The position numbers were made by a program, and so were the translations under genes. This document shows, in pieces, positions 9,636-20,354 of a DNA stretch of 64,000 bases. The stretch spans positions 12,719,241-12,783,240 of the forward strand of contig OZ024807.1 in NCBI GenBank assembly GCA_964017045.1, in the 5' to 3' direction. Origin of the DNA: Omphiscola glabra. Taxonomy: Eukaryota; Mollusca; Gastropoda; Lymnaeidae. The notes beneath the pieces are model-generated. The model was not told the DNA's origin, ran no database searches, and saw only the letters and a list, made by a program, of their open reading frames with translations. Numbering within the stretch: the stretch's first letter is position 1; each line of letters begins with the position of its first letter.

Positions 9636-12387
9636 GTGAGGCTTTATATTGATTTAATATTATCATTATTGTGCAGACATTATATTTCAGCCAGAGTCGG
9701 CAACCTAGGACACGCGTGAAACACAAATAATGATTATATAAAATGTGCTTTCATGGTATACGCCTCAAGTTGGTCTGGCTTTCGGCTGTAGTATGACAAA
9801 ATGAATAGAATTTTTTTTTTTTAAATTCACAAATAAGTTACATCACTTGCTGGTACTTCATATGATTGGGGCTACTTACAATGATACAGCAGCTGCGATT
9901 AATTACAATGATCCAAACATCTGCTGTAACTTGTGGATGAGTGAATAAAAACAAGCAACTTGCTCGTTCATCTGGTTTTACAATTTCCGGGGCGGGGGGA
10001 GGGGCTCTTTTTTTTTTGTTGACCACCCTGTATGTTGTTACGCAGAATGAATCAGAAATCCCTCTTTGGCACAAAATATTATCAAAATAATGCCGTTCCA
10101 ACAATTAATTACTTTATGTATCTCGTTATTGTTTGAAACATGCTGGGTTGCACCTGTGTAATAATCGCCCACTGTGTTGTGGATAATTGTCATTCTGTTT
10201 AATGTTGAATAAATAAAAGGGATTTAAACGACTTTATATGGAAAATAAAAGAACCGCGGGGGGGGGGGGGGGGGATATAAATGGTATAATTGCATTTAAA
10301 TTAAATATTTGCAATTAGTGTTCCTGTCCGAAAAGAAAAATTTGAGGGGTGGGGGGAGGCTTTCAGATTTTAAGGATGGCAGTGGAAGTGGCGTATGAAA
10401 GGTGGGCTGAAAAGGGGTCCACCCACAGAGTGAGGGGTGGGTCATTTTATCGATGGTCGTTCGCTTTTGCTCACTGCAAAGGTTTATCTTGGAGGTGGGA
10501 GCGCAAATGTCTTGGCCCGCCCAAGGAGGCACTTACCTTAGGCTAAGACTCAGCTATGCCAATAAGAAGCGCCTAAATTAGACCTAACCAAGATCAGCTA
10601 TAACCCCACCACATTCGCCAAAAATAAACTAAATTCGTTTTAGTTGAAGGTATGCTTTTGGCCCCAAACTATCTTTCCCCCATGAAAAGCCCAACAATAC
10701 ATATACAATGTTAAATGAAAATAATACCGTATGACTAGGCGGGGTGATTTGAGCCAAATGAGTAATGGCGGCCTCCAGGGTTCATTGTGTTATTGTGATA
10801 ATGCGCATGCGCAGTACAATTGACACTTCCTGTTTATGTCTTTTCCCGACAACACGACGTAGTTAAAAACATAATCTATCGAAAGATCTAATAAACGTCT
10901 GAAATTGCGCAGTGCTGGTATCTAAGATGATGTCACGTTATGGACATTTAGGGTTCAGGTTAGGTAAAGGGATATATTTTAGAGTTGAAGCCTGTTAGCT
11001 TTTCTTTACCGCTCTACCCATCGAAATATGCTTAATGCATGTCTCGACCTACCTATCACATGCCACAATAATATGATGTTAAGTTCAAGAAAATGAAAAC
11101 TATAGAACAGTCCCGGGCATTAGTAACTAGCTAAATTTTGGTTTATTTATATAGCTCAAGTGCAGAATAAAGTCAAATCAGCTCATATGCACAGCGTTGT
11201 CGGTACATCATAATCAAAAAGGGCGACACCAATCATCAAACGGTGTATTTAAACGTTTAATGGCCATGATTTCAATTTTTGAACACTGCCTTGGCCGCCT
11301 TGAAACGAAGTGGAAAATATTTGATGTGCTGCGTGCGTTCAAGCTATGGCAAGTAACAAGTATATAAACCGTTTAAAAAAGACATAACAAATAAAAGGAT
11401 GTTTCGGTTAAACGCCTTCTTCGGCAGACAAGACCAAAAAAATAGCAACGTGTGTGTTCTAATATGCCAATGCAGTTCTCTCAGTGTCTGCTTAGAAATG
11501 AAAGCGTTCTATGTTAGAAACAGAAGTTAAGATGTTCAGAACTAAAACGTGCGTCCCGATAATACTGTGGTGCGTACTATCACGCTAAAAGAATTTAACT
11601 ATAATAAATGTCAATGTTAATATTTTTAAACAAATAAATATGAGTATTGAAATGGAGAAATAAATAATTGAGGATCACTGTAACTTATCTATGTCGACTT
11701 CGAAAAAGCTTTTGATAACTTCCACCGTGTGTTACTTTGAACGATTCTCGGAAATATATGTAATTGATTAGTATTGTCAAATAATTACATAAGAATTGTG
11801 CATGGTGAGTTTTCAATAATGGCCACCTGACTGAACATTTCAAAGTAAGCACTAGAGATAAGCACGGGACAATTCTTGCTCTGATTCGACTCTATTGACT
11901 TCCCCGTGCGACAACAATACACGAGAAGAGGCAAATTAGATACAGTTGACAATAATCTAGGATCTGGGTGCTGGCAGATGGACTATGTGGATGACACACT
12001 GTCGCCATCCAAGAATCACCAAAAAGTTTGACAGTAATGTTATTTTATATCAAAGGGACGCTGACTACATGGATGTCCAATATAACATGGACAATCTCCA
12101 AGCTATAAGTCATGCGAACCCTCTAGTTATTTTGAAGTAGCTCCAGGGTTCACAACAGTCCATATAGGGCCCATGCCTGCTCATTTTTTGTAAATATAAT
12201 AACATATGCAACTTTGATTAGCGATTGCATTTATCTAAGGGACTATTTAATGATATTATTTACATTTTTCGATTTGAAGTGATATATTATATATACATTA
12301 TATTAAAGTATTATTATTTTATATATATCTATTCTTTTCTTTAAATGAAAGACAACTTTCTAAATTGTCATATTTCCATTGAAACAG
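9636..12387 (+). other. Ig copy 1 intron 3
   Basis: A 2.75-kb intron with a G17 run at 10258-10274, a G-rich tract at 9990-10005 and AT-rich DNA. I recognised no transposon here, in contrast to the corresponding copy-2 intron, which holds an LTR element. Only about the last 60 bp before exon 4 are clearly shared with copy 2. Confidence 0.65.
10802..10813. promoter_or_regulatory. NRF1-type palindrome
   Basis: tgcgcatgcgca is a perfect 12-bp palindrome matching the known NRF1/alpha-Pal binding core. It lies inside intron 3 rather than at a recognised promoter, so a regulatory role is only a guess. Confidence 0.2.
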
Positions 12388-12494
12388 CCAAAACAGAAGT
12401 CCCAGTAATTAGTTCTGATCATCACAGTGGTAACGACCCAAATTACTCATCAAACCCAGAGGGACAAAATCTCACTTTAACTTGCTCTGTTGTG
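12388..12494 (+). CDS. Ig copy 1 exon 4: first half of Ig domain 2
   Basis: This 107-bp exon (phase 1 in, phase 0 out) encodes AKTEVPVISSDHH and then the B strand NLTLTCSVV with the first cysteine of Ig domain 2. Two sequons are visible (NYS, NLT). The donor is gtaaga. Copy 2 differs in the loop before the B strand (SGNDPNYSS versus NGNGNYYSS), while EGQNLTLTCSV is unchanged. It lies immediately 5' of the intron holding the Gmr1-like element. Confidence 0.88.
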
Positions 12495-12897
12495 GTAAGA
12501 TTTGAATTATTTCGGATCTTTTTCTTCATTTATTTTAAATATTGGAATTTTCGCTTTTAATATATTTTCATAAAATAATTTATATTCATCTTTCATAAAT
12601 GTTGCGGTATTTCCATCAACTTCTAGGATAACAATAATATGACTATAAACATTTAGGGATGTGCCAACTTCCAAATTTTTTTTTCTGAATTCTTACCATG
12701 TAATTAATATTCTCACATCATTAGGTTCTAATTATATGAAAGTTCTTTCCTAAATTGTCTTAGCGATTCCTTCATCCTATCAACTCTACCCTTCACCAAC
12801 TATCTTCATGCCCATCTTTCTCCAAAATAACTAGTAACTTCACTGTCCCATTCTTCTCATCCCTCTCACCAACCCTAGACCAAAGAATCACACACTA

Positions 12898-13501
12898 TAT
12901 TACGGACCGTTATAGATGGAGAATTTAATCTCTGTTGTTTTGTCTAGGGCTCGTTCTGAAAACAGTCCATAATAAAGGACGATACCAAAGGTTAAAAATA
13001 ATAACAAATAAAACGACAATTAAGGCCAGAGCTAATTACAATTAATAACTTTTTAATTTGTGAACTTTAATTAAATAATAACAGCAAGAGAAAATATGAT
13101 TAAAATTATAAACTTACAGATTTGCTGGTACCGGTACTGTATATAAAAATACAATGAGCACAAAATTGTACGAGGAAATAGAAATCTCTACACACAACAA
13201 AGTATAATCACACACAGCATGCCTCGTAAACAAGGAAAGGAAAATCTCTACCCCTCTCTATCGGTCAGCCCTTTTTATAGGCAGTTTCAGATGATCATTC
13301 TGGAAATGGAACACACAGTCTTACTGCTTCTCGCATTCTCTAGATCGTTCGATCCTGTTCCACAGAAACGGACGATAGTAAACAAAAGTATCAACAAAGG
13401 GATATTTTTTTCTAGCCGCCCCAACACATGACCGACTTGAAAGAGGTCATGCATGTGGAAGGCGGGCAAAGCGTCTTAAAATACGTCATCCCTTATAACA
13501 C
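12898..13501 (-). repeat. 3' LTR of the Gmr1-like element (604 bp)
   Basis: In element orientation it begins TGTTATAAGGG and ends CCGTAATA. It aligns with the 5' LTR at a constant offset apart from about five base changes, a 1-bp indel and 68 extra bases at 13366-13433. The low divergence (about 1%) points to a fairly recent insertion. Confidence 0.92.
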
Positions 13502-13515
13502 ATCCCCTCTTTAAA
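13502..13515 (-). other. Polypurine tract
   Basis: Read on the minus strand, aaagaggggatg directly precedes the 3' LTR. This is the expected site for priming plus-strand DNA synthesis. Confidence 0.7.
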
Positions 13516-13652
13516 GAAAAAATTTCATTTTTCAAAAAATGGAATTCTTTTCCATTAAACAAGTACAACAAAATACATTTCTTCCCTTCAAAAATATTAA
13601 ACAAGCTTCTTAATAGCTTATAATCAACTACATAATTTTTATGCAGAGAAAA

Positions 13653-14893
13653 TTAATTCCTGGACAAAGTATCAGCAATCACATTATCTTTGCCTTTGAT
13701 ATGTTTTATGTCCAAATTATATTCTTGTAAAAATAGACTCCATCTTAACAATCTTTGATTTTTGGAGACCATCTTATTCAAAAATGTTAAAGGATTGTGA
13801 TCAGTAAAAACAAGTACTGAATGTAAGGAACAACTGACATAAAAATTAAATTGTTGTAGAGCAAGAATTAAACCTAAACATTCTTTTTCTACAGTGGAAT
13901 AATTTTTCTGATGGGAGTTAAATTTCTTTGAAAAATAACAAACAGGATGATCTACACTGTGGTCATCTTCTTGAAAAAGAACTGCACCAATGCCAACATC
14001 ACTGGCATCTACAGCTATTTTAAACTGTTTGTTAAAGTCTGGTGCAATGAGAACAGGAGCATTAGCTAGTATTCTTTTAATGTTTTCGAATGCTTCCTGA
14101 CAGGCATCTGACCAATGAAATTTTGCATTTTTCTTTAACATATTACTTAGGGGAGAAGCAATAACTGAGAAATTTTTGAAAAATTTTCTATAGTAACCTG
14201 CCATTCCCAAAAATCTCATTAACTGTTTTCTAGTAGTGGGTGGTGGAAGTGATGCAATAGCATTTATCTTAGCTTGAACAGGTTTTACATGACCTTGACC
14301 CACTATGTGACCTAAATATTCCACAGTTGCATGACAAAATTCACACTTATTTAAATTTACAGTTAAATTTGCCTGCAAGAATTTTGTAAACAGAGATCTT
14401 AATTGGTTTACATGTTTGGAAAAATCTTGACTGTAAATAATTACATCATCAATATAGGCGCTGCAATTTTCCTGGTCAGCAATAATGTTGTTAACTAGAC
14501 GTTGGAATGTAGCTGGGGCATTTTTCATTCCAAACGGCATTACTTTATATTGGTATAAACCATCTGGAGTACAAAAAGCAGAGACTTCTTTTGCTCTGTC
14601 AGATAGTGGAACCTGCCAATAACCTGATAGTAGGTCTATCTTGGTTACATATTTGGCATCGCCTATTCGATCTATAAGATCGTCTATCCTTGGAATCGGA
14701 AAGGAATCAGACTTGGTAACTGAATTCATTTTCCTGAAATCAGTGCAAAACCTGTAACTTTTGTCAGGCTTTGGGACTAAAATACATGGAGAACTCCAGT
14801 TACTAGAGCTTGGTTCAATGATATCATTTTCAAGCATGTATTTTATTTCAGACCGGTTTACTTCAAGTTTTTCCGGATTGACCCTATAGGAAC
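13653..14893 (-). pseudogene. Gmr1-like reverse transcriptase and RNase H
   Basis: About 410 codons are open, ending in the ADTLSRN tail of RNase H. The RT fingers region is recognisable from YRVNPEKLEV onward. The palm has the catalytic motif YIDDVIIYS. RNase H acidic residues are visible in AVDASDVG, VEKECLG and FTDHNPL. There is no plausible start of its own: RT should be read through from the upstream gag-PR-INT frame, but the frame changes near 14880, where a few codons around the GNAVPI/YRVNP junction appear to be lost. It is non-functional as it stands despite intact catalytic residues. No chromodomain follows. Confidence 0.9.
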
Positions 14894-15046
14894 TGCATTG
14901 CCAATGTCAACATCATGTACAGCAATGTTGGTTTTATTAGGGACATCAGGAAAAAGTGAAACAAAATCTGCAATAACAGACTTGATAACATTTTTTTCCG
15001 ACAATGACAAATGTCCAAGTTTCTGATCAATATTGGGCAGTATTTC
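14884..15046 (-). pseudogene. Linker between integrase and RT, cut off by a stop
   Basis: After the TGA at 15047-15049, the gag-PR-INT frame remains open for about 50 codons down to HDVDIGNAVPI, the usual leader of a gypsy RT domain. I therefore read the TGA as a disabling mutation (or a readthrough point) and not as the natural end of the protein. The frame is lost again at about 14880, where RT continues in another frame. Confidence 0.7.
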
Positions 15047-18000
15047 TCAATTTTTAAGTTTGTAATGACCAACTTTTTCTGGGACACTGTCAAATATTTC
15101 AGTAACATTTACTTTAGGTACTGAAGTTACAGTTGAGATTGTGTTAACATTAGTTTCTGAGGAAGGACAATTGTCATCACATTTTCTTTCTACATATTCT
15201 TTTAACATGTTAATGTGACATAACTGTTTCTTTCTTTTACGATCTGGTGTTAACACAATGTAATTTAAGTCATTAAGTTTGGACTCAACTACATAAGTAC
15301 CAAAATATCTAGCTTGTAGTGCCTGTCCTGGTATTGGCAAAAGTACAAGCACTTTGTCCCCTGAAGCAAACTGTCTGAATTTGGACTTTTTGTCATACCA
15401 AACTTTCATTTTGGATTGAGAATCCTTAAATTGTGACTTAGCCAAATTAACGGCGTTAAAAAGTTTAGTTTTAAACTTTAGGACATAGTCCAAAAGTCCT
15501 TCAGTGGGTGTCGATGACATCCACGTGTCTTGTAAAAGTTTAAGGGGGCCTCGAACCGTATGGCGAAACACCAGTTCGAAGGGGCTGAATCCAAGTGATT
15601 CTTGAACTGCTTCTCTTGCGGCGAACAGTAGCATGTTGATCCCTTCATCCCAGTCTTTCTCTTGTTCTCGGCAGTACGTTCTCATCATGTTCTTTAATGT
15701 CTGATGGAATCGCTCAAGCGCTCCCTGCGACTCAGGATGATACGCACTCGACAAGCAGTGTTCTATACCCAATTGGTTCATCACTTGTTTGAATAGTCCA
15801 GCCTTGAAGTTTGTTCCTTGGTTAGACTGTACAGACTTCGGAAGACCAAACAATGTAAAAAACTTCGTCAGGGCTTTGACGATGTTCGGAGTCTTGATAT
15901 TGCGAAGAGGAATAGCTTCTGGGAACCTTGTTGATGCACACATGATTGTCAGCAAATATTGGTGACCTGATTTTGTTTTTGGAAGAGGCCCAACCCAGTC
16001 TATTATGACGCGACTGAAAGGTTCTTCAAACGCTTGAATGGGTTGAAGAGGAGCTGCTGGTATCTTCTGATTTGGTTTCCCTACCACCTGACAAGTATGA
16101 CATGATCTGCAGTAGTCCACCACATCTTTCTTGATTTTGGGCCAAAAGAAGTGTGACGTGATTTTGTGATATTTTTTGTTCACTCCCAAATGGCCTGAAA
16201 GTGGTGAATCATGGGCTAAGTTGAGGACTTCGTTCCTGTAAAGTGCAGGAACTACAATTTGGTGAACAAGCCTCCAGTCTTCGTCAGCTTTGGCGTCTGG
16301 AGGTCGCCATTTCCTCATAAGTATGTCATATTGTAAAAAGTAACAAACAGGGAATTGCACAGCTTCTTCTTTGGTCATAGCGTTCTCTCGAAGTTTAATG
16401 ATTTCTTGATCATTCTTCTGCTCTTCAATGAGCTGTGTTCGAGTTGGTGTCTTGTGATCCTTTGATTCTTCATTAAGTTGGGCAAAAAAGGTCGTTCCCA
16501 TATCAATTTCAGATTGGATTTTATTACTTTTTAATGAACTCTCTTTTTCGGAGATCTTCAGACTCATTGCCCTGGTAACAGCACATGCTGTATATATTTC
16601 TGGATCTTCTTCTGTAGATTCAATGAGACAGGGTTCTTGAGTTACGATGGGTTCGGCTATCACCTTCCCACCAGCTAAGTCGTTGCCTAGCAACAACGAG
16701 ATGCCGTCCAATGGTAATGTTGGTCGGACACCTACAACCACAGGTCCGGAAACTAGGTCTGATTTGAGTTGGATGAGATGTAGAGGTACATCAATACATC
16801 CTAGATCTACGCCTCTCAACAGTATGTTGCTTCCAGTAGCAGCAGATGTAGATAATGGAAGTATACCTTCTAGCAATACGGATTGTGAAGCACCTGTATC
16901 TCTTAGGATTTTGATTGGTCGTAGACTGGAAAAATCACCTGGCAGTGATACAAATCCTTCTGATATGAAGGGCATGAAGTCTTGTATGACATCAGTGTTT
17001 TCTGATGTGGAATTTTGGACCTTGGTAGGCAAACTCTTGTTGGAGTCTTGAGAACATTCGGCTAGGGTAGAGGAAGTAAAACTCTGTGTAGAGTCGTCAA
17101 AACTTGCAATCAAGTCCTCGGTAAGACGCCCTCTGGAGGTAGACCTCTTCTTGGAGCAAAAGGATCTTGGCGACAAGCTCATAAAACTCACAGTCGAAGC
17201 AGGAACTTGGCTGGAGTCGGTAAAACTAGCCTTATTGTTCATATTGAAACTCTTTGATGAGTCGTGACAAACCTCTTTGAAGTTTGTATGGACATCTGGA
17301 GAGCCAAAACTTTTGACTTTTGAAAATGTGTTTCCAGATGTATGACAAGACGTACAAGCGGAGACTTTGTGTGGTGTACCGGGATGTTTGGTCTTCTCAG
17401 TTTTCTTCTTGAGCTTCCAACACTCACCCCTCGTATGTCCTTCCTTTTTACAGTTGGCACATGTTTCTTTTGCACTCATTTCTTTTGTACCGGCCTTATA
17501 TGGTTTTTGTGGAGGTTTGCTGTAAGTCGATGTTGTTGCCTTATTTTGCCTGTCTTTTCTGGTGTCAAATGGGTTCTTTGAGAGTTGATGTGAGATGGTG
17601 AAGTCATCAGCTAACACTGCTGCCGTATGTGCGTCACCTTCGCCACGGTCTGCAATATGTGTCCATACCTCTTCACGAACACAATTCTTAAACTCTTCCA
17701 TCAGAATTAGGTTCTTGAACTTTTTGAAGTCTGTGTCAGTGTTCGTTGCGTGCAGCCATTTATCCAGGAGTCGTTCCTTTTCCCGGAGGAACTCAACGTG
17801 AGTTTGGCCATCCCGTTTCCACAGCTCCCTAAACTTTTTACGGTATGCTTCGGGGACACATTCATAAGCCTTAAGTATTAAGGATTTAACAATGTTATAA
17901 TCCCCAAGCTGTTCTGCGTTCAAGGACACAAAAACTTCGGCTGCCCTGCCAGTCAGAGCCGGCTGCAGTAAGGTAGACCACATGTTTTCAGGAATTTTAA

Positions 18001-18472
18001 AATTTTGGGCAGTTATTTCAAACTGTGCAAAATATTGGTCCACCTCTTTTTCTGCAAATTTCGGTATTACTTTTGCAAATTTAATTGCATCGCAACCCTG
18101 ACCAGCTGGAGCCGTGAGTCTATTTTCCATTGCTCCCAAATGGGCCTTAATTTCCATTTCTTTTAATTTTATTTGTAGTTCTAGCTCCATTTGCTTAAAC
18201 TCTCGTTCTTTCTCTCTCTGAGCATCTAGCTCCATTTGTTTGAGCTTTAGTTGGAGCTCCATACTAGGATCATTCGGCTGTGTCACTGAGGCTAGTTCAT
18301 CCTCAGACAAAATATCTTCATCCACTAAGTGGACGATGATCATATCACGTACTGTCTTTTTTAGCGCCGAATGAGCTACATTAATTCCTAAGTCTTTCGC
18401 AATGGAAAATAGCTCCTTTCTCGAGCATTTGTCCAATGCCTCTACTGATGGGTTAACAATATCAAACTCCAT
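15047..18472 (-). CDS. Gag-protease-integrase polyprotein of the Gmr1-like element
   Basis: A 1141-residue frame starting at MEFDIVNPSVE. Domains in order: a SAP-like helical segment (about residues 8-52); a charged coiled coil (about 70-115); a Gag/SCAN-like helical region (about 130-290, with LLQPALTGRAAEVF and EFLREKERLLDKW); a CCHC zinc knuckle CANCKKEGHTRGEC near 337; an aspartic protease motif ILRDTGASQSVLL near 522; an HHCC zinc finger near 755-790 ending CRSCHTC; and an integrase core (about 815-985). The integrase shows D in VIIDWVGPLP and E in GALERFHQ. The middle catalytic Asp, normally in SDQGTNF, is Asn here (SNQGTNF, codon AAC). That should abolish integration. The frame ends at a TGA that appears premature. 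Confidence 0.9.
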   Translation of the reverse strand: MEFDIVNPSVEALDKCSRKELFSIAKDLGINVAHSALKKTVRDMIIVHLVDEDILSEDELASVTQPNDPSMELQLKLKQMELDAQREKEREFKQMELELQIKLKEMEIKAHLGAMENRLTAPAGQGCDAIKFAKVIPKFAEKEVDQYFAQFEITAQNFKIPENMWSTLLQPALTGRAAEVFVSLNAEQLGDYNIVKSLILKAYECVPEAYRKKFRELWKRDGQTHVEFLREKERLLDKWLHATNTDTDFKKFKNLILMEEFKNCVREEVWTHIADRGEGDAHTAAVLADDFTISHQLSKNPFDTRKDRQNKATTSTYSKPPQKPYKAGTKEMSAKETCANCKKEGHTRGECWKLKKKTEKTKHPGTPHKVSACTSCHTSGNTFSKVKSFGSPDVHTNFKEVCHDSSKSFNMNNKASFTDSSQVPASTVSFMSLSPRSFCSKKRSTSRGRLTEDLIASFDDSTQSFTSSTLAECSQDSNKSLPTKVQNSTSENTDVIQDFMPFISEGFVSLPGDFSSLRPIKILRDTGASQSVLLEGILPLSTSAATGSNILLRGVDLGCIDVPLHLIQLKSDLVSGPVVVGVRPTLPLDGISLLLGNDLAGGKVIAEPIVTQEPCLIESTEEDPEIYTACAVTRAMSLKISEKESSLKSNKIQSEIDMGTTFFAQLNEESKDHKTPTRTQLIEEQKNDQEIIKLRENAMTKEEAVQFPVCYFLQYDILMRKWRPPDAKADEDWRLVHQIVVPALYRNEVLNLAHDSPLSGHLGVNKKYHKITSHFFWPKIKKDVVDYCRSCHTCQVVGKPNQKIPAAPLQPIQAFEEPFSRVIIDWVGPLPKTKSGHQYLLTIMCASTRFPEAIPLRNIKTPNIVKALTKFFTLFGLPKSVQSNQGTNFKAGLFKQVMNQLGIEHCLSSAYHPESQGALERFHQTLKNMMRTYCREQEKDWDEGINMLLFAAREAVQESLGFSPFELVFRHTVRGPLKLLQDTWMSSTPTEGLLDYVLKFKTKLFNAVNLAKSQFKDSQSKMKVWYDKKSKFRQFASGDKVLVLLPIPGQALQARYFGTYVVESKLNDLNYIVLTPDRKRKKQLCHINMLKEYVERKCDDNCPSSETNVNTISTVTSVPKVNVTEIFDSVPEKVGHYKLKN

Positions 18473-18706
18473 TTTGACACAGGCAAATTATAACAATATA
18501 AGTTTTATAAATGTTCAAGCTTAGTGAACACACTTATAAAAAATAGAATTTCAAAAATAAATTGCAACTAGCTCTGTTATTGGTATCGTTAAAAATATGG
18601 TATAAAACTCAATTTAGTCTGAGTAAATTAAAGAAATAGTGGGTCAAAAATCCACAAACACTCAATTTATTATTGGTGTAATAATAAATTTATGGATTCA
18701 AAAACA

Positions 18707-18725
18707 TCCAAGGACGAGTCACCCA
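18707..18725 (-). other. Primer binding site of the Gmr1-like element
   Basis: In element orientation the sequence TGGGTGACTCGTCC starts three or four bases after the 5' LTR. The leading TGG fits pairing with a tRNA 3' CCA end. I could not assign the tRNA. Confidence 0.5.
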
Positions 18726-18728
18726 ATT

Positions 18729-19263
18729 TATTACGGACCGTTATAGATGGAGAATTTAATCTATGTTGTTTTGTCTAGGGTTCGTTCTAAAAACAGTCCA
18801 TAATAAAGGACGATACCAAAGGTTAAAAATAATAACAAATAAAACGACAATTAAGGCCAGAGCTAATTACAATTAATAACTTTTTAATTTGTGAACTTTA
18901 ATTAAATAATAACAGCAAGAGAAAATATGATTAAAATTATAAACTTACAGATTTGCTGGTACCGGTACTGTATATAAAAATACAATGAGCACAAAATTGT
19001 ACGAGGAAATAGAAATCTCTACACACAACAAAGTATAATCACACACAGCATGCCTCGTAAACAAGGAAAGGAAAATCTCTACCCCTCTCTATCGGTCAGC
19101 CCTTTTTATAGGCAGTTTCAGGTGATCATTCTGGAAATGGAACACACAGTCTTACTGCTTCTCGCATTCTCTAGATCGTTCGATCCTGTTCCACAGGACT
19201 TGAAAGAGGTCATGCACGTGGAAGGCGGGCAAAGCGTCTTAAAATACGTCATCCCTTATAACA
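18729..19263 (-). repeat. 5' LTR of the Gmr1-like element (535 bp)
   Basis: It carries the same termini as the LTR at 12898-13501 but lacks the 68-bp segment found there. The flanking target duplicate CACTA follows at 19264-19268. It contains the element's promoter, reading toward lower coordinates. Confidence 0.92.
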
Positions 19264-20020
19264 CACTACCACATACATCTCCACCAACCGTAAGCCCCAA
19301 CTCTCCATTAAACCCACACATGTTCCCACATTTCCACTCACTCGCCCCTACTATGTTTTACCCCTGTGAGCTGAAAAATCAAAGAACGATCAATACTGAT
19401 CATTTCTTTTTACAGCTACACTTTTATTTCTAGTAAACAATGAGATGGACCAGCAGACCACTCCTCTGTTTTAACTGTTGGTATTTGTTTTTATTACTTA
19501 TATAACTGTATACAAATCTTTAAATTGTCTTTTAAGTATTATTGTAAACTGTTTGAACTGCCATATATTTAACAAACTGGGACATTCTCTAGTGATTAAA
19601 GAAAACGGAATAAATTATACTGTATTCTAAAATCAATTGTGCCCCGCTTATTTCGCACATTATCAACATGATTTACAATAATAATTTGTTCAATCTTTTC
19701 TAAGCAAATGACACATTGGAAATGATTACAAAATTTGCCTTTCAAGTTTTGTTTTTTTTAATCTAGGCGAAGGGTACAATGAAACTAGTATTCTATGTCT
19801 ATATTATTCAGTCTACTTTTAGATTAGAATGTCGACTATCAAATTTTAAATTGTTTTTCTTAATTTCTTATGACAAAATTCAAAATCTTGCGACACATCA
19901 GTGAATATTAGGTATCTACCAAATCTGAGATTTAAAAAACAAAAGATGTTCTTTATGCAACATTCTATCTGTTTCTGATAAAAGTGATCTGAGTTTTAAA
20001 TCAATATTTCTTTCTTTCAG

Positions 20021-20267
20021 GGTCCAAAGAGCCTTGTCCTAAAATGGCAATATGCTACTTGTGGATTCAACTTAGTGGATTACCCATACACTAATGACAT
20101 CATAGTCTTTGATCCATTACTTGTGCCTGGTACCACATGTGGCCAATATCGCCTCGAGTCTGAATTAATTTTAACAGTACAATCTCAAGAGACTATGTAT
20201 GTTTGTGCTGTGCTTGACGGCAATAATAAAGTCACAGAGACGAACTTCACAATCGGTATTCTGACAG
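20021..20267 (+). CDS. Ig copy 1 exon 5: second half of Ig domain 2
   Basis: This 247-bp exon (phase 0 in, phase 1 out) starts GPKSLVLKWQYAT, giving the C-strand tryptophan (LKWQ). It continues to the F-strand cysteine in ETMYVCAVLDG, which should pair with TLTC of exon 4. It ends ETNFTIGILT, where NFT is a sequon. Two further cysteines are present (ATCGF and TTCGQY). The first is glycine in copy 2, so the extra disulphide potential differs between paralogues. The donor is G|gtaggt. All differences from copy 2 fall in the first 150 bases. Confidence 0.9.
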
Positions 20268-20354
20268 GTAGGTGGTGGGTTCATTATTTTTCACTGAGCA
20301 CTGTTGTTTAGCGTTAACAAAATTTATGTTCATTTACTCTTTTTTGCCTCATAG

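Larger units (their letters stand above)
12898..19263 (-). mobile_element. Gmr1-like Ty3/gypsy LTR retrotransposon
   Basis: A complete 6.4-kb minus-strand LTR element. It has two LTRs, a primer site, a polypurine tract and a gag-protease-integrase-RT-RNase H coding order. The flanking 5-bp repeats CACTA (12893-12897 and 19264-19268) are the target duplication. Integrase before reverse transcriptase is the Ty1/copia order, but the RT and integrase sequences are Ty3/gypsy-like. That combination defines the Gmr1 group of elements, whose Gag is the known source of the vertebrate SCAN domain. The copy is broken by an in-frame stop, a frameshift and an integrase active-site change. It lies antisense to the host Ig gene. 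Confidence 0.92.
12495..20020 (+). other. Ig copy 1 intron 4
   Basis: A 7.5-kb intron, of which 6.37 kb is the Gmr1-like retrotransposon plus its target duplicate. The left part (12495-12892) aligns with intron 4 of copy 2, for example ataacaataatatgac and attctcacatcatt. The right part before exon 5 also aligns with copy 2 through gataaaagtgatctgag. Without the insertion the intron would be about 1.2 kb. Confidence 0.85.

Noticed and set aside
9838..10104. 88-codon minus-strand frame with protein-like stretches
   Set aside because: It spans G/C-rich and T-rich tracts in an intron, and I could not match it to a known family.
16647..17051. 134-codon plus-strand frame
   Set aside because: Shadow of the minus-strand Gag-protease-integrase frame of the Gmr1-like element.
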